A DNA stretch of 64,000 nucleotides, from assembly GCF_964340395.1 (NCBI RefSeq), contig NC_135563.1:15284151-15348150 (forward strand), read 5' to 3'. Shown here in pieces: positions 36,439 through 48,720 of the stretch (position 1 is the first letter of the stretch; the number at the start of each line of letters is the position of its first letter). This stretch comes from Glandiceps talaboti (Eukaryota; Hemichordata; Enteropneusta; Spengelidae). The position numbers were made by a program, and so were the translations under genes. Below the pieces are notes generated by a model. The model made no database searches. It was not told the DNA's origin and saw only the letters and a list, made by a program, of their open reading frames with translations.

Positions 36439-38018
36439 GTGATAAGAATGGACATTTGTGCTATATACTGGTACTAATGATTGTGATCTCCAAGGTGACT
36501 TATTAACGGATGAAATTTAGATAATTTGAATGGGTTTATGTAAAGTTTTGTGTGTAGAGGGTTTTGCTATTAGTTTGGGGAAATGATTACAGAGCCTCAT
36601 TCCCGAAAATATCTACAGAGTAAAATAAAGCTCAAACATTCACTGTGAGGAACTTGTGAAATCTAAGGACAAAATTCTAAAACCAGGAGGTTGTGATGCT
36701 TGCTTTTGGAAACAGAAATTCAAAACGTTTTTTATGGAGTTTTTTGTTTTGTTTTTTTCTGATCTATTTTTTCATGAGATTCAATCTTTAAAATGCATGT
36801 ATTGGAAAGTTTAGATTGAAAACCCATTTTAGTTTTCAAGTTGAATGCATTACAATTGAAGGCAATATTTTATTGAAGCTCATCCAGAATATATATTTGT
36901 GATATTGTCAGTGTAACAATAGAACTAGGGTGTGTACTATTCAATTATTCAAAGTACAAGGATTTTTAGATGAAGGTTTTTAAGGGAAGTCATAAATTGG
37001 TGCTGAAAAGTCTAAGCCAGTATTTATCTTCACATTGAGACAGTGTCTTTATAACCAAGGATATATCCACAAAGTCAAGGGCATCCATAAGGAGGCCATG
37101 GATGTTACACACAATGAGTGAATATAAGGCCAAAAAATAAAAAAATAAAAATAATTGAAAAAAAAATAAAAGAAAAAAAGAATTGTTTCTCGTCAGCGTG
37201 CGCCTCACTTAAATACCCCTGTGTTGGTCTTTTTTTGTGTGTGTTTGTCCAGCCCATGAAGTCTGCAGATCTGAGGGAAACACAAAAATAACCTTTCCTA
37301 CTTCAGTGAAGACAACCAACTGCAGAGTCGATCATGAACAAGCACACACACTTGCTCTAAAGTACTAAATAAAAAGAACGGTATTAAACTGCCATAAATA
37401 GTAGATTGAGTGACAGGTTTTTTGAGAGAATTAAAAAAAATTGTGTCATCGCACCACTTTAGACAAAATGTCCTGACCAAAAACATTTTTTTTTTACCTA
37501 AGCATTGCCTCTACATGATGTAGGTTTAGCCTTTGGGAGGGGTTTAGAGCATGCTAGCAGCTGGAGGAGACCACATGCAGGCAAGGTCATTACCAACACC
37601 ATTCATGTATCATGCCTGCAATCATGCACCCATCACATGATAGATGCAGCACCAGGTTTGCTGGCTGATGCCCTAAGCTTCTATGTTGTAGCCTTTGTGT
37701 AATGTATCAGGTGGGACATTTTGTTTTGTATGTTTGTCATGGTAATCAGTATTTAGTTTTATTTTCTTGCTGATTTTGTCATGTTAATTCTGTTTTTCAG
37801 TTTATAATTATCATTGGGACAGTTTCAAACTGTTAATATTGTTATTGGAGAGATCTTAGGCAATGGGAACAAATTGAAAAAAAAAAATAACTTGAACTTC
37901 TCTTTAGGTTATTGCAGGGTGATAGCAAAAGGAAGCAAACAAATAAAGATTTACTGTTACAAATGTGCTGTACATACATAGTCCATTTTGGGACATTTGA
38001 CATATACAATTTCAACAG

Positions 38019-38279
38019 TTAGAAAAGACTTCTGTGCTGCAGTGGTTAAACATCAACATTTCCAGGATTATGTATATAGACAGTTTGACCTTTTCCAAAT
38101 TACTCAGAATAAATTTCATTGTATATCCTATATCTTGTCCATTCCTACAAACCTTTGTCATTTTTTGTTCATCAGAAAACAGTTTATTTGTAAAATGGAG
38201 GGTTGTGATAGGGTGCATAAAAGGGGATCTTTTCATTTGGTATTTTGTTTATTTACTAAAAACACACAAACTTGTTTAG
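38019..38279 (+). CDS. Candidate exon, open for 86 codons
   Basis: Acceptor TTTCAACAG. Reads LEKTSVLQWLNINISRIMY and SLTFSKLLRINF, then a less convincing Phe/Ile-rich part, so a donor such as ATT|GTATAT at about 38114 is likely if this is real. Confidence 0.25.
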   Translation, partial: LEKTSVLQWLNINISRIMYIDSLTFSKLLRINFIVYPISCPFLQTFVIFCSSENSLFVKWRVVIGCIKGDLFIWYFVYLLKTHKLV

Positions 38280-38282
38280 TGT

Positions 38283-38390
38283 TAGTTTAGTACCTGACCA
38301 AACAGCATTCCATACTGCTGTTATCTTCATACTATGATAAAGTCTGAAGATAACAGCAGTATGGAATACAGTCTGTCAGGAACTAGACTA
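38283..38390. mobile_element. Short fold-back MITE, family A copy 2 (108 bp)
   Basis: Ends TAGTTTAGTACCTGAC and TAGTCTAGTTCCTGAC (inverted). Perfect 23-bp inner arms at 38307-38329 and 38345-38367 around a 15-base loop. Direct repeats GTTTAGTGT at 38274-38282 and 38391-38399. Shares ends and a TGTTATCTTCA block with the copy at 23463. Confidence 0.85.
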
Positions 38391-38939
38391 GTTTAGTGTC
38401 CACTTGGAAGTCCGTCCTACCTCCATAGTGTACAAAAATTCCAGGCCATGTATTATGTGAAAAGTGCAACTAATAGGTTTTGTTTCATTCAAAGGGTTGA
38501 TTATGCATATCACTTCAGTGTCCTGGTGACTCCCTGTGAGTAGGTCAGTAGGTCGGACTTGATTCTGGGAAGGCAAGGGATTCTTAGAAGGATAAGGACA
38601 TCGTCAGAATCAAGTTCAAACTTACTATGTCTACAAGCAGGACTAGAACATAAATTATAAAATTTTAGTAATATTTATTTACCTTTGAAATTGTAGAATA
38701 AGGAAAAAATGCATAAGTTTATATATAGCTGCAGATAATCAATAAAGAAATAAAAATCAAATGAGTGGAACTTAATACACCATAGTTCTTTTAACTACTA
38801 GTACATGTACTTCAAGATGACCACAGTGTAGCTGCAATAATTGTAGTGTTAGTTTTGATTTTGAGTTGTTGTTGTTGTTGTTGGTTTTGATAAATTTTTC
38901 ATTCTGGGGTTTAATACAAAACTAAAGCTAGAATTCCAG

Positions 38940-39178
38940 TTGTGTTAACTCAAATTGACATTGCAAGGCAGATCTGTATTGTAAAGTTGTGTGTGGATTA
39001 TCCTGCTAAATTATGTCTTACCTGCCAAAGAAATTGTACATTTCCTGTAACTTTAACATGTGAAGCCTTCGAGACCCAAGAAATGTTCAAAAATTCCCCT
39101 ATCCCATCAAAATCGGCAAAAATATCAACACACCACAAAATTTTGAAACTGTCATCTCACCCACATTTATCAGTGTAA
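38940..39178 (+). CDS. Candidate exon, LTQIDIARQICIVKLCVDYP
   Basis: Acceptor GAATTCCAG. The frame is open for about 79 codons, and the first 30 look most protein-like. Donor unresolved (ATT|GTAAAG is one option). Confidence 0.2.
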
Positions 39179-40250
39179 TCTCGCCATAGTACCTGTTTAA
39201 AAAAATTGTCAGATTTTTGGGCTGGTTTTAAGGCATAAGTTAACGGAAAAATCAGTCCAACTTGAGGGATACTGATCTGTATCATTCTGTCTATTTGAGT
39301 TTGTACAGTTGGAATGATAATTTAAGTTTTGAGCGTAAACCCCAGAATGATAAAAAGTTGAAAAACAAATAACCAAAGCTCGAAATAAAAAACTAATGCT
39401 ACAATTATTGCATCAAGGTTATATTGTAGAACTAGATCTGTACTGAGAAAGAGAAACCTTATCAAAGTTAAAAGTGCAGAATCTAATCTACTAAATAGTC
39501 CTGCATACAGACAGAGTGAATCCCAACTCCATTCTGACATTGTCTCGCTCCTCCTTCTGTTGAGGGACAATGTTAGTATCGTGGCATTCCATACACAGTT
39601 TGCAAGCAGAACTACTACCTAGATAGCTAGAGAAATATACATAACAAAGCTTAAATTTAACAATATGATGGTATTGCAGTGAGACATAACAATTGTATAT
39701 GTGTCAATGTGTACATGGAACCAGAAACTGAAGTTTCATAATTTGATTAAGACAACAATAGGAAAGTGCAAGGTTATGTAACATATGTAGTGTGAGTGGT
39801 GGGTCACTGGTAACTGGGTTAGGACTCAGGTCATTGACCCATGGTCATTCACAATACCACTTACTAAAATTAGAAGTATGCATGTCCAGTGCTGGGTGGA
39901 TGTGGATGGCACCCTCAAATCCCATGATACTATGTCATATATATGTAAATATTCAAATATATATCATAATTATCTGAATTTGAGTACTACATATATATGC
40001 CACCTTCCTTTACAGTTTACTATGCTGAATTAGAATAATTTTGTCACAATCATTTGTAGATAGATGTTTAAAGAATGCAATGGGACTGTTGTTTGAATTT
40101 AATATGATATGTTTTCTATTGACCATTTGTAACTTTGTAACTACATGTGGCATCCAGCAGTGTGATTAGTAGTCTGGATGGCAACGTTGTTTCTAACTAA
40201 ACTGTGAGTGGAGGTAATGATACTGTATAGGAACTAGAGAACTAGAGAAC

Positions 40251-40530
<280 letters not shown>

Positions 40531-41349
40531 TGCCAGATACATACAGCAGAAATGGACAAACAGACAGAAGGGACAATTTGAAGCAAAAAGAAGAATGACA
40601 ATTCTCAGTACCTGTAATAGCTTTTCACCTCATGCTAGAGGGTCAAAATAGAACAAGAATGTTGACTTTATTTTCATGCGTGCCTATAGTAATGCATGTG
40701 AAGCACATAGAGCAAAAGTTATGGCGTCAACCAAAAATTGAATGTTCATTATGGTTATGACGTGCCTAGGCACCAATAATTACTACTGTAACAATACTTC
40801 AACTCGTATTTCACTTGATATTAAGATTTCCATTCAATTGAATTATTAATTCCGTTCTTATGACTGCTGAAATTTTTTAATCAGCAATATAATGGAATTG
40901 TGATATTAATTTCCTATATTTTGTGATTACATAATTCAAATCAGGAAAAAACCAATAGCCTTTATTGAGCCTGTGTGCATTGACTGCCTATAAAAAGATT
41001 TTATTCACTACGATATCAGCTGTCTGGTCACCACAGTAATCCTGCAAATCTACATCACAGCATGGCAACGGGTCACCCCGTTACCACGGTAATCTCTGCA
41101 AATCTGCATCACAGAAAGTGACTGGTCTGAATCCTGTGAACCACTCTCTCCAGCTGGGACATTTCTAATAGTTGTCAAACTATCCAAATCTGTGATGGAT
41201 GTGTGTGTATTGATCTTTGATGCTTTGTGTACCATGGTGATTAATTTCAATTTTCAGTATTTATCGATCAGAATGAAACAGATGTATACCTGATTAACAT
41301 CTAGGTGTGTGAAATGTGTTAAGGTGTGTTTCTATGTTATTGCATCCAG

Positions 41350-41398
41350 GTACTTCTAATAAAGCAAGGCAACATCTGAAAGCTTCGATAGGTCAAAG
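41350..41398 (+). CDS. Candidate exon, TSNKARQHLKASIGQ
   Basis: 49 nt between GCATCCAG and G|GTTAGT, ending in phase 2. Joined to 42570 it reads ASIGQRLQNICKTIPTDRYS without interruption. Confidence 0.35.
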
Positions 41399-41893
41399 GT
41401 TAGTTGTATAACGTAATTACAATGACACAGAAAGTCTATGCAGTTACGCTATGTATGCATAACTACTTGTACAGTCATTGCGTGTAGCATCATCTGTAAG
41501 TGGCCAGAAATCCTTGCCGTCCTGTCCTCAGAAAATGGAATACCCAAATATAAAAAGAAAAGCCGAGTTAATAATTAACACTGCTAATTTTCCACATGCA
41601 TAATTTTTCAAATTTTTTTTCTTGATATTTTGTGTAATATAATTTTTGATGTTTGAATATAGGTAAGTCCCAGTCACTAACTACCAGTCAGTTTACAATC
41701 TGATAAAGGTGGGAGTTGTGATTCAGTTTTTGGTTTTTGAGAGGCCAACAGCTGATGTATATCTACAAAAGAGTTTGTAAGGGAGGAGCACAGTTGATAT
41801 GAAATGTGATAAATAAAATGAATTGACTTTTCAACAACTTTTCTACCCCTCGTCATACTTTTTTCTGTATTAAAGTCAGCAATATCATTCCAG

Positions 41894-42062
41894 GATGATT
41901 ACTGAGCACTTAAAAATATTTCTATGGCAACTCAATCTCATAGTTCAACTTTCCATGCACCTGACTTTTTGGTACAAACCTGGAAATACTAAATTTTGTC
42001 TGCTTCTGAAGTTCTATGCAGAGCTTACACAACTTGAAAATAACACAAACAGAACAACAACT
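41894..42062 (+). CDS. Possible alternative exon
   Basis: Between ATTCCAG and GTAAGT, open in one frame (HLTFWYKPGNTKFCLLLKF). Its phase does not fit the exon at 42570, so it is either not an exon or mutually exclusive. Confidence 0.2.
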
Positions 42063-42569
42063 GTAAGTTACCTTACACAATATTGCTGAACAAGTTACAG
42101 TGAAGAAGAATCTACAGTGTCAGATGTACAGTTATGTCCTTCAAAAAAAGTTTAAATTCCTTGTCAAGATACAAGGCTGGTAGTATAGAATCTAGCCTCA
42201 AGTAAAAGTTACAACACCAAGGCTGACATGGCCTGTATATATTTGGAGGTCACATCAGATCTCTCCCACCACTAGTCTATCACTCCCCTACCTCATGATA
42301 TGTTGCATCATGCCCTGATTTCATCAGCACAGGCAAAAAACTCACCCACAATTCACCCTTCCCAAAATGAATAATAATAAACTGAAATGTTGAAAGACCT
42401 TGTACACATGCTGAGAACGTGGCCAGATAGTGAAAATTGTTTCAATCTTAGCTATTATCGGTGATTATCATGAAATTATGATTATTATATGTTTTGTAAG
42501 CACAGGAGTTGGTATCTATTTGTAAGTATTACTGTTCAAAAAGATTAAAACTTATTTACTTTTTTACAG

Positions 42570-42732
42570 ATTGCAGAACATTTGTAAGACTATACCTACT
42601 GATAGATATTCCAATAACCAAGAACAAAAGCTTTTGATGTGGAAGGCCAAAAAACATTCTCCTGTTATACAAGCCATAGAAGTTATCTCGATATTTTTAG
42701 AAATGACAGATTTACATCAGGATAGACAATAA
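42570..42732 (+). CDS. Candidate terminal exon
   Basis: Strong acceptor TACTTTTTTACAG. Reads LQNICKTIPTDRYSNNQEQK, KLLMWKAKKHSPVIQAIEV and FLEMTDLHQDRQ, then TAA. The residue mix (Gln, Lys, Asp, Pro) is not what chance AT-rich frames give, so it is the most convincing piece of this locus. AATAAA at 43190. Confidence 0.4.
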
Positions 42733-44508
42733 GCTGCTGAGTTTTAAAAAATATGCCAAACAATTGAAAATGTTTGAATTCGCCTGACTTTGTGAGAAGC
42801 TTAGCTAACATGTCCTTGACCAGTGAGAACCATGAGTTGGCCGTGTGATTTCATAATGAACAGTGTGTGAGCCAGTGATGTCTTCATGTGTTGCAAGAAT
42901 GACAACTATGAATTAGATTCTGACTAACACTATGCAAAAAAACCCTGCCATTGTGTCAACAAATGAGTCAGTCAGGACACATGCAAAGTGACTAATGTTG
43001 TTAACCTTGTGTGCCTTTTCCGTAAATTTCATTTTTTTTTTAAAAGAATTTTTTTTCGTGGTGATTGAAGAAATGATTTCTATAAACCTATGAAGTTTTA
43101 ACTCTCCATGAGAACTGTAATCTAAACATGAACTTTAAAAATAGAAGACTTGTAAACCTAGCTGTACATGCTTTCAACGCTGACAAAATAATAAACAAAG
43201 CTGTACACTTCTACTTTTCAGAAACTGCTAACGAATGCACAATTTGATCAGTGTAGTGTCTCAACTATGTCTCTGTGTGTTCAGCCATTGTGTGAACTTC
43301 GGAAGCCATTGTTATAACAAAAAAGTTGATTTTTTCTGAAATTTTACAGCAACAAAAAAGTTGATTTTTTGTGAAATTTTACAGCAGATATTGATTTTAT
43401 TATAGATTGGAACCAAAGAATTCAAAAACTTTTGACTTGAGTTTAAACATTTTGATTTAAAAAGTGATCATAATTATCTATAAAAATTCACAATAGTTCC
43501 ATGGGGTTTTGTGACGTTACTGAAGGGTTAAATGCCGTCAGTCTTCAGAACATTTTGACAGGATGTATGAAACAATTTGATATTCATATATAGCAATCAT
43601 GATAGTAAAGTATTTTCTATAGGTTTACACCTTTTGGATCATAACTTTTGATAAAAAAAAAACCTTCAGAAATATTTACATAAACCATTTTCCATTGTTG
43701 TCTGTCGGTCTGTCTACAATGTTTCAACCCAGAGTGTTCCCTTGATTAAATATGCAGCCATTCGGCATTCTTGCATGGATTGCCCTGGGATTGCCTAACC
43801 ATTCTGAACTCAAGCAAGGTTATTGAACTCGTTGTCTTGGTAACCACATAGTATCATGTGACCCTGGATGTTTTCAATTTCTAAAAAAGAGATCAGTTTC
43901 ATATGAAATCTATTAATGGATATTATGCTTGGAATTAAAACTATCACCATTCAGCAAAATCAAGGTATAAAATTTCCAAACAATTAAATAACAACAATTT
44001 TAGGGTTTCACAAATGTGGGGAAAAAGTCAGCTTTTGTAACAGTGACTTTGGGAGTGAAAAGATTCACCTGAGTTCATGATATCTCACTGACATTGATAT
44101 CTGTATTAAAATATTTCTAACACAATACACAGACAACTACCATTGTTTGAGATTATACCCTTCTCCATCATGTTTATAGTATACTAACCCATAGTGTACT
44201 GTGGAAATCTTTCTTGTATCCATTTCTGAAAAAATACAATAAAAATTGTTATTGAAAATTGGTCAAGTCAAGGTTACAAAAATAATAGCTGATTCTGGTT
44301 TAATGAAATATCAATTCCTTTGAAAAATAAGACCCTCCATAGTCATTTTCAACTTGAGATCAAAAGTACCCAAACATTTTGTCGAAAATTTTCATTTCGA
44401 TATAGTTAAAATAATAATATTTGAAAATGATCTGGACATGACATTTTGTACGTTTCCAGGTAGACCAACGTACAAAGTTGAGATCAGTTAATATGGTGAG
44501 GTAGACAT
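42733..44508. other. Intergenic, no gene seen
   Basis: AT-rich. Includes two tandem copies of a 34-bp unit (AACAAAAAAGTTGATTTTTT) at about 43317-43385. Confidence 0.5.
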
Positions 44509-44744
44509 GTTTCAACAACATTCTATGACAGAACCCCATGACAATTATGAGTACGAGTATGACACACACAGGCTTTTTGCACGAATGCTTGCAGTGTTCT
44601 CTGCGACCGTACATTTATGAGCGTAATGTGTGAAAGTACAGCAGAAAACACTGCCAGCATGAGTCAAAATATCCCTGAGTACCCACACTGGAACTCATGC
44701 AGCATGGGGTTCTGTTATTATTACATACGTTTATCTGAAACAGC
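44509..44744. mobile_element. Degenerate fold-back element
   Basis: Left blocks GTTTCA, ACAGAACCCCATG, ATGAGT and GCAGTGTTCTCTGC recur inverted and in mirror order to about 44744. No target duplication identified. Confidence 0.55.
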
Positions 44745-44937
44745 AAATTTCCATAAAAATGAGACTGTACAATCATGCTCTTACATGTTCAACAAATGCA
44801 CATACCTTCATTTGCATGCAGGTATGCATTTATGTGTTTTGAATATTACACTGCAGTGCAAATGCCACTAGTATGTGCATACATCGGTGCAAGTAATCAC
44901 TGGTACATTTGTAATAATATACATTTCGTAAATTATC

Positions 44938-44976
44938 ACATACATACATACATACATACATACATACATACATACG
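44938..44976. repeat. (CATA)n microsatellite
   Basis: About nine tandem TACA units. Confidence 0.9.
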
Positions 44977-47900
44977 TATGTATTATTGCATTGAAAATTA
45001 ATTAAAAAACCTAATTCTTTTATGTTAACTTTTCATGTGACATGAATTGAATGATTTTTAATGCAAAAGTGTATAATTAGCTATAATTTGCAATCGGATG
45101 TTTTTTTCTTTATAAATGATTCTAACAGGTTGCCATAGCAATAGACATAGGCTTCAGACACTTAACTGAGTGTTTATGTAAATAGTTCAGTAACATTTCT
45201 TGATAAGAGTTACTGTAAGATCCATTTAATTTATTTGGTTCAGTATTTCCCGTCGATGCTATCAGCAATACATTCCAACTGCTGTCATTGTTTCCAAACA
45301 TGCAAGTCTCTGATATAAAGCTGAAAATTATTTGTATACAAGCATTGATGAATTACAAAACCAATTTCTAGTTTAGTGAATGTTAATAAGAAAAATGAGA
45401 GATATTATTCACAAGTTGCCATGGAACGTACAGAGTGTATTGGATGATAAATACTTTTAATTGCTTAGTAGTAGCTGAGTGTATTGTGTTTTATGACTTG
45501 AGGTTTATTAAATTCCCCAAAGACTTGTCCATCATCAGACTTGTTATTAAAATGTTTTATATATCGAAATAACATCATTTATTCAATATTTTGAAAAGTG
45601 CAGAATCAACAGCTGTATTTCAAAGGTTTGCTATTCTCATGTTGTGTTGTGTGATGAAATAATTTTGAGACAAAATTTTTTTAAATTCTAATTATTGTTT
45701 TGTCATGTCATTGTACAACACAAATAACTGAATATGTGGTTTTAAATTTTGATATCATATAAAATACATATATAAAAGATCTTTAATCAATTTAATCAAT
45801 TTAATCAAAATTTATCCCCAAGAGCAGACACTTTTGTTATGTTGAGATCTTAATCTCTGGGAAAGAATGTCAGTGTCAGAGTCCCCTTGCATGCATAGTG
45901 CATTGTGGGACGTAGAATGAGTACCATGCATGAATAAGGTAGACATCCACAAATCTAAACAAAGTAGAAAAGATGTGATGATTACCAGTTACCTTGGCAA
46001 CAAATGGTATATTGTGTGATATGAATGTATGACAACATTCTAAACCAATATCAATCATAAAAAGATGTTTTTTTGATAGTACGTCATAAATTGATGATCC
46101 AAAGTGCAATTTATATGTGACTGTGTCTCATATATCACTAACATGTACATTCCTTGCCATATAGTTGATCAAAATCTTTCAAATGCTGAAAAGCAGTTTA
46201 GAAATTATATTCTGTGCAGACTGAATAAAAATGTCAGAAATTTAAATGTATGTATTTTTATCAAATTTGAAAGACACCGAGAAATGTTTAAGATCAGTCC
46301 TGACATTAAAACTAATAATTCAGTTATTTATTTTTAAGAATCTTAAGTCATTTTAGTCCAGGAAAAGTTCAAACTGGTTCAAATTTTGAAAAACACTAGA
46401 AATCATTCTAAAATTTTTCAAGTTCGTATTTTATATGCTTCAAAAATTAAAATCATACTAGTTGAGAAAGATTGAAACTGCATTCATTAAAAATTGTAAT
46501 TCAATTCAATTCAAAAACGTTATCGTCTGCATACAAGAAATACAGAAATTCATCTTCAGATACACTTTGAAAGTAAGATCACTATTAAATGACGCAACAC
46601 ATTGACTTCTTTTCAACTAGATGTACATGTCTATGTATCCTGTCCAACATTCAGAATTAATGGAATCAGCCTACTGCAAAGAAGTTTAGCTATGAAAGCG
46701 TTTCTATTAGCAGGCAATTCTGAATAGATGTAGCATACAGAGTTACTTAGTAGATACAATAATAAGGCAGGCTAGATTGAATAATCTACTCAAATCTGGT
46801 AACCTTAGTACTTACTCTCACCAATGATGACGATATTACCATTGACAGTGTTGATGCTATACACACCTTGCCCTACCTAAGTAGAGAGTTCATAGCTTTT
46901 AATACAGAGTAAAACTTACACATTTATACATGGGTTTTTGTTTGCTTGGAAGCTATAAGGTAGTTTTCTCTTTGGAAATAGGAACACTTAATGTAAAATT
47001 AAAGTTCATTACTTTATGCTAACTGTAATAATGTTTGTAATTTTCAATGTAATTTTTGATTTGGAAACAAATACGTACCAAATATTGGTGATTAATTAGT
47101 ATTAGTTTATGCTAATTGTATTAATGTATGTAAATTTTCTTTTTGTTAAAAAAAACATTTAATGCAAAATTAGTCATTAAATAATATTAATTTATGTTAA
47201 CATGAATTTGGTAATTAATATGTATTTATGCAAATTTTGGTAATGAATATTCATATATTTAAATATATTGATAATGACTGAATAAGAGTCAAATATTCAC
47301 CAACGTCATGTCATGCACTGTGTAGCCATTAACCTTGTAATGATGGTACACCATTCTGTCTTTTGAAAGTTTGATGTTATATCATTAATGGAATGATGAC
47401 TTCATGAAATATTTATTGCCTCACCTTGGCAACAATAAAGAACAGGTGAATTGGGATGTTGCTTATTAGAAAATGAACACAGGTATACATGTACACCCTT
47501 TCTTATTGTTATGCAAATGTCCAATTATTTGAAACATTAGTTGTGGATTATTGCTAAGTGATGAAAATATCGTGTGATATTTAAGTATTCATGAGTGAGT
47601 TCAGATGAAGGTCAGTGGTCAATGACTTACCCCATGAGACTTGCAGCAGGTACATCATTGTTTACCTGTCATTGTTGAAAAAGTCATTAATCAACCCAAT
47701 TTACCCAGTAATTTGATACAAGTCTAGCTACGTGTTGTAATCCTGCCTAACTCAGGGTAGATGACAAAGGCATTGTAGAGATTAACCTTCAGGTATTTTG
47801 ATCCACATAGTTCACAAAGAACCATTCTGACCCCAAATCTAATTTTACCCCACCTGTGTCGACACCATTGTTCTATTAACAAGTGATTTTACCATATCAG

Positions 47901-48539
47901 GCGACTGTATTACAGACACCCCGCAATGACCATAAGCAGAAGTTGACTACAAAAGACTGATCAGTGCCAGTCTTCCAGCTTTATTCCATATTCACACGTT
48001 GTTGTGAAATAACAAAAACTTCAAACAAAATGAGTGAATTACCACGGCAGATCCTCTAAGATGTTTTGATAAAAGAGCGGTGTTTCATACAAACTAGTTT
48101 TTCTATGTTGAAAATTACTATATTGTGTTTGCTTGAACAATATAAGTGCTCCTTATAAAGGCATTTGACAAATAACATGTTCAGAGAGGTGACTGGGTGT
48201 GCTCACTACTGGCATTCCCCAGACGTCAACAATCTTCTGACTGCCTGCTTGCCAACTGAATTGTGATTTCTTATTATGCATTCTTGATAACCATCTCTGA
48301 AACCAATCTGTTACATGGCTACCATTTCTGTGTCGTTACATTTATGGAGCAATTTTGTTCTGGCCGAGGTAACCTGATGTAAACTGAATGTGTTCCATAA
48401 GGTTTCTTTACCCCTTAGTTATCATGAGTGTATGTACCAACTTTACATATGAGAAATGCGTTAAGATATAGTACACATGTATTTTGTTATTGTCACCATG
48501 TACTCATTAAATGAAATTTGAAGTATGTATTAAGATATA
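44977..48539. other. Intergenic, no gene seen
   Basis: AT-rich, with scattered short repeats of TTATGCTAA and TAATGAATATTCAT at 46980-47270. No conserved coding stretch. Confidence 0.5.
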
Positions 48540-48720
48540 GCTAGCCTAATTACTTGAAATCATTATAGATGCAAATAACACATGAATATTCATTAGTTTA
48601 CCAACACCAGTTGTCAGTACCATGAGAAGAATGTGTAGCAATTAAAAAGTTTCATTGGATGCAGTGGTTTTTGACATATCATGTTGACAAACAAACAGAC
48701 AGACGGACGGACGGATAAAC
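48540..48720. repeat. Dispersed element ending in GACGGACGGACG tail
   Basis: TGACATATCATGTTGACAAA is followed by ACAAACAGACAGACGGACGG. A body of this kind with a GACGG tail resembles SINE-like repeats common in marine invertebrates. Boundaries uncertain. Confidence 0.4.

Noticed and set aside
37505-37702. 65-codon frame in a locally GC-richer patch
   Set aside because: Considered as an exon, but neither border nor protein similarity supports it; left unannotated.
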